Assembly: GCF_043290135.1 (NCBI RefSeq)
Contig: NC_134710.1
Span: 250,592,092 to 250,656,091, forward strand
Origin: Rhipicephalus microplus
Taxonomy: Eukaryota > Arthropoda > Arachnida > Ixodida > Ixodidae
Reading direction: 5' to 3'
DNA: 64,000 nucleotides
The position numbers and the translations under genes were made by a program. Every line of letters begins with the position of its first letter. The stretch's first letter is position 1. The notes beneath the pieces were generated by a model. It saw only the letters and a list, made by a program, of their open reading frames with translations. It did not search any database and was not told the DNA's origin. Of this stretch, positions 56,535-64,000 are shown piece after piece.

Positions 56535-56679
56535 CTTGCACCACATCTGAAAGAGAGTTCTTGGCAAAGTTGTCTTCAACTTCTTTGCAAGGAAAAAACA
56601 GCTTTCCATGCTGCTTGGTATTCTCAGCATCAGGGTTAGTAGAAACAGCACCATGAATATTGAACAGATTTCCTTGCAC
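56535..56679 (-). CDS. UBR4: UBR4 exon, 145 bp, most N-terminal one visible
   Basis: Acceptor ggcttttacag before 56679 and donor gtgagt after 56535. Encodes VQGNLFNIHGAVSTNPDAEN then TKQHGKLFFPCKEVEDNFAK and NSLSDVVQ plus one base of a Gly codon completed at 53638. The VQ.NLF...., CKEVE.N, S.. then RP.FY arrangement agrees with UBR4. A longer competing frame on the same strand (56496-56723) lacks this similarity and breaks the phase. Confidence 0.9.
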
Positions 56680-57719
56680 CTGTAAAAGCCATTGGCATCA
56701 TTAATATAACTGGTCACCACCACAGTAGTGTTTTAGTAGCACTGTTGGCTCGATACCCTAAATGCACCACTATCAAAAGAAAATTACAGGATATACAACA
56801 AATGTAACTGTGTATAGAAATGGTTGTCAGCAATGCTTTGGTTAAAATTAAATTCAGGAGTTGGACTTCTAAGGAAGCCCCACTGATTTGCAGGGCAAGG
56901 GCGTGCTCCCTTCGAACTTGGAGTAGTTAATCTGCCCTTTAGATGTTAATGTACAAAAACATCTGAAATATTGTATGCTGGAAATAAGATTTTTGGGGGA
57001 ATATTTAGTCTGACACAGCATTAATTAAAGCCCCCATGTCTGCTGCAAAGGGCCGAACCAGGGTCTTCGCGAGTTTATCAATTTACGGCTGTGGCATAAC
57101 CCTAAAGGCAGTTTTGCCGCAATACCAGTGTTTGATGCAGTGAAGCATCATAAAAAATATGAAGGGGCAATTGTAATGGCACAGTGTATCTCCACATTGA
57201 AGCCAGCGTTTTCTTGAGTCAATAAAACTTGCTATTGCAGCAGAGTCTGAAAGGCAGCTTGGCCGCGATTCGAGTGAAATGGGGAGAAGCATATAAAAAA
57301 GTTTGAATGGACCACTGTCAGTTCCAATACTTTTAATAGTAAAAAATCCAGTATAAAAACCAGGCACTGAATAAACGTAAGCAAAACATGGCTACTGAAA
57401 ACTACAGTTACCTTATGAGATTTATCAGCTGCGCTTCAATGGTTGTCCTTACTTGACAAGGAAGAGAAAAAAACAATCTAGAACTCTAGCACCATGAACA
57501 TAATTTAAAGGTTTTTGAGCACCACTTCCAAGGGTATTCAAGACCTTGAGAAAGACACTTTCAAATTCAAGAGTTTTCAAGGACCCTTGCAGACTCCAAG
57601 ATTGTGCTCAGTTCTTTGTCAAACACATCACTGTCAATTAAACTCAAGGACTGTTGAACCCCTTTACAAGAAACACGCACTGGGAAGCAATTATTGTCTT
57701 TCTCAGATATGGTGTCACA
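56680..57719. other. UBR4 intron, no exon recognised
   Basis: No AG/GT-bounded segment with UBR4-like coding and phase 0 exit was found. A 94-residue minus frame at 57083-57367 has no recognisable similarity. Confidence 0.45.
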
Positions 57720-58501
57720 CGAAGTAGAGCACCATTATTTCGGATTAATCCCAAAAAATACTATAAGCACCCGCCTATAAAATTTTTGGCTATTTGGATT
57801 TATCCGATACACTAAGATTTTCAAACCTGAGAATGATCAATTGAAAGGAGAGAAGCTCAATCAGTAGCAGTAACCTCATAAAGAAGTATGGTAGTGTCTA
57901 TTACAACAAGCTATAAGATTATAATATGAACAAATGTAGGTGTTTTCTATTAAAGTATTTGATTGTGTGTGTATACAAGTTTATGCGGTCAAACCATCCA
58001 TACATCTAAAATACACTTACTGGGTTAGCATATAATCGTGCTCAGATATCATTTCATCCAAGATTTCGTTGTATTGAGAATAATCATAAATAATTGGTCC
58101 TTTATTTTTCATCATGAATATGGAGGCTGGGAGATAAAGCCAAAGAGCAGCTTGACTAGCTCCAGCCCCCCAAAAGTACACTTTAGCATTAATACAGAAG
58201 TGCACATGAATAGCCTAATTAACAAGGTAGATAAACAGCAAGTGCGAAAAAAATGAAAGAATTGAGAAGCAACATTCAGCAACAATGCAAAGCAATTTCT
58301 CGGGAAATAATTATTAATAGGACCACATTTCAGCAACTTACAAGGCAAACTTAAACACGGAATTTCAAAGCATCGGGGAATTACAAGAAATTAACTCCAA
58401 TAAACACCAAGCTGCTTTTCCAAAAATAAACTCCGAACAACACTCTCCGAATTTCAAGCAAAATAAACTACATCAGTTTCTCTTATAGAAGGGTTCGACT
58501 G
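57720..58501 (+). repeat. dispersed repeat R, copy 2, uninterrupted
   Basis: Corresponds to 24405-24720 plus 27465-27870 joined. The right end, atagaagggttcgactg before TA, looks like a Tigger-type terminus, suggesting repeat R is itself a transposon derivative. No left terminus was found. Confidence 0.6.
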
Positions 58502-58570
58502 TACTCTTCTTCGTACAGTATCACCTCATTACGACGGATCTGCTTACAACAGACATTCGAATACTACATA

Positions 58571-59543
58571 CAGTCGAATTTCATTAATTTTAACACGCTT
58601 AATTCGAACTTCCAGTTAATTTGAACTCATGTTGAGATCCCGTGAAAGCTATGTGTATTCCAATGGCCGAAAACGCCCGGTAATTCGAACGCGCAAGCAC
58701 TTGCGACGGTTAATTCGAACATACTGCGCTCCGAAAATGCTCTCAGCACCCTGCCCAATCCCGCATCAGCACCTCCGACACCCAAACTGTGCGCGAAGGA
58801 AAGGATGAGGAAAGAAAAGGCTTCTGTGGAATATTTGCTCTCTCTCAAATGCCGATCTGCAACGAGCCCATGCCTTGCTTCTCCCTTGTCCACCCCTGCC
58901 GCGTAAAGACCCTTTTCCTTCCAACGCCGCGCACAGACAGAGAGAAAAAAAACAAAGAAAACTGTCGCCGAGTGTGGCTCTCTCTCACGCGCTGGTGCCA
59001 CGCTTTCCTGTCCCTGCCACGTAACCCTTCTCTTTTCAACAACGCGCACTAAGAGAGAGAGAAAAAAACAGCCGTGGAGTGTTGGTTTTTTCTCAAATGC
59101 GGATCTACTTCTCTCCTCGTGGAGACGCTCCTCCTTTCTCGTCACGCGCTGGCCACGCTGCAGCTTTGGCGCAGAGGGAAGTAGCGGAGATGCAGTCATC
59201 TTCAGAGTGTGTCGGCGCTGTACATAGCCGCACACACCATCTCTGGCCAGAAGAATGCTGAAGCCGAAGTAGACATGCTTTGCAAGCTACGTGCAAAATT
59301 GATTTACTCGCTGCAAGGCAAACATGTGCAGACACATCAACGATTACTTCAATTAATGATGAATGTTCTGTGATTTGTGAATAAATGTAAGTCTTCTGAA
59401 ACTTCCCCCTTATGTGTTAGCTCAATGCACATGCACCACTTCATGGGGAACCCTCCGTTTACTTAGCTTTCATTAATTCGAACTTCTTTTAATTCGAAGA
59501 AATTTTCAGGCCCCTTCGAGTTCAAATTATCGAGATTCGACTG
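58571..59543. mobile_element. 973-bp TA-flanked Tigger/pogo-type MITE
   Basis: Left end cagtcgaatttcattaattt and right end, reversed, cagtcgaatctcgataattt, with TA at 58569-58570 and 59544-59545. The interior repeats TTCGAA-related words and a partial tandem block (about 58836-58975 and 58978-59085, each with gccacgt/gccgcgtaa, ttcaacaacgcgca-like and agagagaaaaaaa). No transposase recognised. Confidence 0.88.
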
Positions 59544-59632
59544 TACTAATTTGCGGTGTTATATCGACCTCCCTATTTGTACCATTGATTAAGCATTGTT
59601 TACAACGGATTTTAGTACAAGACATTCATATA

Positions 59633-61515
59633 CAGTCGAACCCACATATAACGGCCCCACTTAAAACGACCTTTCACTTAAAACGAACAATATCCGCGTG
59701 ACCATGAAAATATACACTGGTTCAATGGCACAAAATCGCACTTACAACGAACCTCTCCGAGCGCCACTGATCGGTTACAACAAACAAAGTCAGCAGCCTG
59801 CCAACTGCCCGGAAAACCACTTTCGACCGCCGATCAGGCATCGGCGAGGTGCCCATACATTCTTATTGTTAAATGCCGACCTTGCCTCCACAACCCTCTA
59901 GTTGCCGCTCTCCCCGACCCATGGAGGAAGGAAAGCCGTTTCCTTCCTTTGCGCCCTGACTGCTTTTTATTACGCACCCCTCCCTCACTTGTCCCCCCCA
60001 CTTCTCTGAGCACCCCGCATCGCCAGATGAGGCCGGTGTTTTCACACTGCCACCGATCTTTAGAAGACCGGTCGGCCATCTACCCTTTTTTTTTATTGCT
60101 GGTACTGTCGTTGGCGTCACCGGCCTGTAGTGAACAGACCATTTGCCAACATCGTCGACCACTGACTATCCGATAGTCTGTGTCTAGTGCACACGCGTAC
60201 GCTACCCCACCGACTATGATGATTTGCGATTCGTTTTGTGTTAAGGACTTGTTCTCGCTCACTTCGCACTCAGCTCAGCATGCCTTCTGCGCACGTGCGG
60301 AAGCGCGAAAACGGCTGTTAATTTGCGCAGAACGAATCACAAAATATCGAAGTTCGTGAGGCCACGCAAACCAGCCGGCGCAACAAAACGATTTTTTGAT
60401 CACTGCCACCGATTCTTCGAACACTGCCGCGCTCACCGATCGAGACGGCCGTGCTTCTACTTACTCTTACAAGTTTTTTCCACATGCGAGTTTCGAGGAC
60501 CTTTCAAGCAAGCTACCCAACCTGGCTCCTTCCCGTGTGCTTTGGTTTTCAAGGTCGCCCTCCTGCCTCATCCTCCCCTCCGTTTATCGCAACTCATTGC
60601 CCTTCTCTCGCAAATCTGCTTTCCTCTCTTGATCACAACCCTTTTGCCCGTCTCCGCCTCTTCACGACACCAGCCATGCTGGCTCGAATTAGTTTCGTTT
60701 TCTGACTGGAAACAGGCCCAGAGCTGTTCCACGCGTTCTGGCATGTGTGTTGCATGTGCGCGTCTTGCTCGCTCTTGGTACGCCTGTGTGGTCATGACGG
60801 CAGACAGGAGGACTAGCACACTTCTTCCTGCCGCTCAACAAAACGTTGAAAATGTGACTGCTTGGCTTGAGCGTAATCCGCGCGTTAGGTGCCGCGTTGC
60901 GGAGCGCTTGCTCATAGCTGTTGACCACCTAACAGCACACTTGCCGCTTCGGGCATACCGGTATTCAGCTGTGGAGATCGTGAATATTTCATGGGCGGCG
61001 GTGACGGCTACATGCGCGCGAAACTGTTTTCGCGAGGCCGGTCGACGTCAGGCCCAATGCCGAGCCCGAAGCTTCCGAACAGAACCACTGTGGCGGCGAT
61101 TTGTGGCAACGCGTCGTCGACTCTGACCTGGGAGAGCGCGAGACATCTGTTGCAATGGTTTAATTACAGCCGATGATGATGCCGACACTGTGGAACCGTG
61201 CGCGGATTGGGGCATTGTAAATGAAGTACGTGGCGAGAACGATTTGGAGAAATCGGATTGCGAGAACAACAAAACTTTGCAGCCAAAGCCTTATGCAGCT
61301 TATGCCACCTGCCTCGACGAACGAGCACCCTGCCGTTTTAAATGAACTCGATGCCGCCCTTATTGCTTCTGCTCTTCGAAACACGTGCATCACGGACTTT
61401 TTGGGGCAAGAAAAGCTTGCGTTTTCACTCTCAACTTTTTTAAAAGCAGTGTTTCATTTACTACGAATTTCGGGATACAGCGAACGAATGCCGCGTCACG
61501 CAGCTTTGGGATCGT
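59633..61515 (+). mobile_element. pogo-type DNA transposon, copy B, right end truncated
   Basis: Left end cagtcgaacccacatataac after TA (59631-59632). Bases 59640-60700 are homologous to copy A (51640-52800), for example gtgaggccacgcaaacc and the pyrimidine-rich segment near 60560. It then carries a transposase remnant. A right terminus is not clear; the recognisable sequence fades near tttcgggatacagcgaacga (about 61469-61490). Confidence 0.75.
60800..61065 (+). pseudogene. Tigger/pogo-type transposase, C-terminal remnant
   Basis: Contains YSAVEIVNISWAAVTATCAR then NCFREAGR, the typical Tigger C-terminal block (..AV....AW..V...TI.NCF.KAGF). Upstream VDHLTAHLPLRAYR is a decayed VDNxxAHxxL segment, with His replacing Asn after the Asp. 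The catalytic core is otherwise mostly deleted. Confidence 0.7.
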
Positions 61516-62039
61516 GAGAAATGGCAAAAAATCGATTTTTTTTTTAAAATCAAGTTTTCAGTTTCTGGAACCATTTTTCTATCTGGTTCTAAAATATCTA
61601 CACTGAAAACCATGCAAAAGTGCTTCGGAAAATTCGTTTCACCCACCTAGGTATCGAAACTTTTTCTGAAAATGGCAACAAAACGATTTTCAAAAAATTA
61701 TAGCTTCGCGATGGCTGGGCTGGGAGATGGCTTCTTGGGCTCATCGGAAAAAGCATTTCTCCGTGTCTAACTTTCCCGCCTCAACTGGCTCCTTCCTTCA
61801 ACAACACGCGCATAAAAAGCAAATGTATGAAGGTCGTTTTGAGGCCCTTGATTGGCTATGGCCGCCATGTTGCCTCAGCTCGTCTCGCCATTGGCCCGAT
61901 GCTCGCTCCAGGAGATTGTCCTCTGCTGCTTGTGTGTCGCGAGGACATGGCTCTCGAAAATTGCTGCTTCGTTACGTTTTCGCGGCTCGATGATCACTTA
62001 GGATATAATTACGCTTTAGTTACGAGCTGTAAGCGGATG
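61516..62039. other. intron or intergenic, no gene recognised
   Basis: AT-rich then mixed. Short frames lack domains. Confidence 0.4.
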
Positions 62040-62390
62040 CGCGATCAGGTTACTACGAGCAGGCATGCGGTCTACGAACGCGGCGCGTCATCGGAGTCGT
62101 CTTTAGCCCTAACTCCCCCGACAGCGAGACTGCGGGCAGAAACGATGCGCTAGTGCACTCTTGGCGACATGCTTCTTTGCAAGCAACGAAGCTGTGACGG
62201 CCCGATCTGATTACTACGAGTGGCCGCACCAGATGCACAATCAGATTACTAAAAGCGCGGCGCGTCATCAGAGTCGGCTTTAGCCCTAACTCCGTCAACA
62301 GCGAGACTGCGGGCAGGAACGACGCGCTAGCACAATCTTGGTGCCATGCTTCTTCGCAAGGAATGAAGCACATCACTCGCTAGCTCCTCT
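62040..62390. repeat. 177-bp imperfect tandem duplication
   Basis: gcggcgcgtcatc..gagtcg..tttagccctaactcc at 62080 recurs at 62257, and flanking gcgagactgcgggcag and catgcttcttcgcaag blocks repeat with the same period of 177. Roughly 85% identical by eye. Confidence 0.85.
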
Positions 62391-64000
62391 GAACCATGTA
62401 CGGGCATTTTACGCATCGGCACCGGACCATACAGTCAAGCTGGCCACCCCCCCCACCCCCCCCTCACTGCCAAGGATTGCTCGAAACAGCGGCTAGCAGT
62501 TTCGCGCGTCGTCACTCGAAAATGCGATACCAAGCGCAGTGCACGCCTTTTTTTGTGATCATAGTTACACAGTTCACGCATTCATCAACAAACGCCGCCA
62601 GCAACTGCATTACGCGCCGGCTGCACTGTCCATGCGGCTGCGCACCCCACGGTCATATGGAGTGCTGTCAATAGGCTTTTGTGATGCGATTTAGACGTGC
62701 TTGGAGCCGTGCTTGATATCGCCACGAACGTATATAAATGTTCCGAGGCATTGAAAGCCTCCGCGACCGGCTGTATTATGATGTGTTTTATGGCTAGAGT
62801 GGCACAAGAGCATGTATGAATCAGGAGCACGAATTTTTATATGCCCGTTTCGCGTCATTAAATATACTGCTAAAAATCTCAGTGCCACCAGTCTACTGCC
62901 CATAAATTCGTTATTTGGAAAGAAGGCATAGACCGTCATAATGTGATCCATTTTTCTGATGCAATAAACCTCTCCCCAAATAAAGAAATGTGACTATTCG
63001 TAATCAAGTACTTAATTATGCCAATTACAACTTCAGCACAAACAATATGTGTCATCATTTCAGTATATGGTCTTATTCAATTACAATCTTTTCTGTCATA
63101 CTTATCACACCACTCCTTCATCCAAAGAAGTTGGTTTGAAATCCATACTTGTTCTTTGTAAATCATGAAAAGAAGTCAAATAGCACAAGACAAACCTGAG
63201 GTCACAATTTTAGGTGTCTTAGAGACGTAAAGAAAAGTTGAAACTTTAAACACAGTTTTCTCAATACTATTTTTTACAATAAGCTCAGCTTCTCCACGAT
63301 GTTCAATGAAGAATTAATTTGTCTCTCATAAAGTATTCGTGGTATTGCTTCAAAATTTTTATGGAAGCACTGTGAGGTCATTCTCAATGTCTGTGCCAAT
63401 TTTCATCAATATACAACGAGAAACAAGAAAGTTCATCGAAAAAAGCCTGTCGAGAACTTCAACAGGTTTTTTCTCACAAGTGTGTTTTGTACATTGTGCA
63501 TTGCTCGTGGAAAGTGTAACACGGGAATGACTGAACCGATTTTGATTCAGTTTTTTTTTTTTCTGAATCCCTGAACATTGCTTGTGGGTACAAAAATCGT
63601 CAATTTCTTTTTTATGGCCCAGTTTTTTTTTTTCTAAACAATGATTTGTCCATGGCACTGTTTCTGACAATGTGTGCAGGCAGCCATGATGATCTCTATA
63701 AAAAAAAAAGAGAAGTGATTAAAAAAAAACTGTCATACCCAATAGTCTTTTGAGTAAAGATTAACACCATTTGCAGCTTCCTGGCATGTTTTGTTACAGC
63801 ACTAGGCTTTCCACGAGCAGACCACATAAGTCAAACCACGTAGCATGATGTAATTTGAGAACTACTCAAGGTATCATGATGAAACTGCATATTTCCCTAT
63901 TCAAGACACTTGTGAGAATGCATGCCAAATTTCATCGCGCTAGGTCAACAAAAAAAAATTTTTTTTTTTTTTCAATGCAACCTCCCTTTTTTAGAGCATG
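62391..64000. other. no gene recognised; poly-T and poly-A tracts
   Basis: AT-rich, with T runs near 63550 and 63960. I looked for UBR4 exons on the minus strand and transposase motifs on both strands and saw none. Confidence 0.45.

Noticed and set aside
56496..56723. 75-residue minus frame overlapping the 56535 exon
   Set aside because: Alternative frame of a real UBR4 exon; it lacks similarity and breaks the phase to the next exon.
57083..57367. 94-residue minus-strand frame as an upstream UBR4 exon
   Set aside because: No UBR4-like pattern, and the frame with a usable acceptor hits a stop before a donor.
58021..58130. Possible UBR4 exon with a GTAAGT-like donor (GPIIYDYSQYNEILDEM)
   Set aside because: Its phase does not fit the exon at 56679, and it lies within repeat R, whose other copy (24405-27870) has related sequence unrelated to UBR4.
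1..64000. Bacterial insert, CRISPR array, rRNA or mitochondrial fragment
   Set aside because: No regularly spaced repeats with unique spacers, no rRNA-like or mitochondrial gene sequence, and no intron-free gene cluster was seen.

Overview
The window is animal nuclear DNA and almost certainly comes from a hard tick (Ixodidae). Three things point there: split, intron-rich coding sequence; seven copies of a tRNA-headed SINE that I recognise as the tick Ruka family; and a dense mix of I-like and Jockey-like LINEs, Tigger/pogo, Kolobok/Mutator-like and THAP-type DNA transposons. I see no rRNA operon, CRISPR array, bacterial operon or mitochondrial insert.

The only host gene I can support is on the minus strand: the orthologue of UBR4 (p600; Drosophila poe), a giant UBR-box E3 ubiquitin ligase. 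Nine exons can be placed with splice sites and agreeing phases, running from base 56679 (more N-terminal) down to base 2781. They total 2,877 bp, about 959 codons, roughly a fifth of a protein of about 5,000 residues. The largest exon (3047-4994) carries the UBR zinc-finger box. The gene runs off the left edge (C-terminal two thirds or so missing) and very probably off the right edge. Its introns reach about 16 kb and hold all the mobile DNA described here. One intron uses a GC rather than a GT donor.

Layout, left to right. 1-2132: Jockey-like LINE fragment, then a 1.2 kb element with hAT-like ends. 2781-7359: three UBR4 exons. 7470-19030: SINEs and a long I-like LINE whose ORF1 is split by a complete but non-coding LTR retrotransposon (11142-14934, ACGT target duplication). 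21692-21849: 79-bp tandem duplication. 23344-23478: exon. 24405-27870: an old repeat split by a Tigger transposon, itself split by a 779-bp TA-inserting MITE. 29892-31459: two SINEs, one 5'-truncated, and two exons. 32653-33644: two more MITEs. 34100-39610: a near full-length Jockey-like LINE on the minus strand. 39990-41840: a long inverted repeat (foldback) with a SINE in one arm. 41845-45670: a TTAA-flanked Kolobok/Mutator-like transposon carrying two younger insertions. 46390-47022: SINE and exon. 48757-53395: further transposon remnants, including a THAP fragment and a pogo-type transposase. 53559-53638: exon. 54398-56147: a TIR element with half a THAP domain. 56535-56679: exon. 57720-61515: three TA-inserting elements. 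62391-64000 looks featureless.

The window is best read as one essential cellular gene whose introns record many rounds of transposition. At least five insertions are nested inside older elements, and for three of them removing the insertion plus one target-site copy restores the older coding frame, which gives a relative age order. I did not find a novel enzymatic or defence system. The most unusual structures are the nested elements, the foldback, the THAP element and a short degenerate repeat family rich in GAGCAG.
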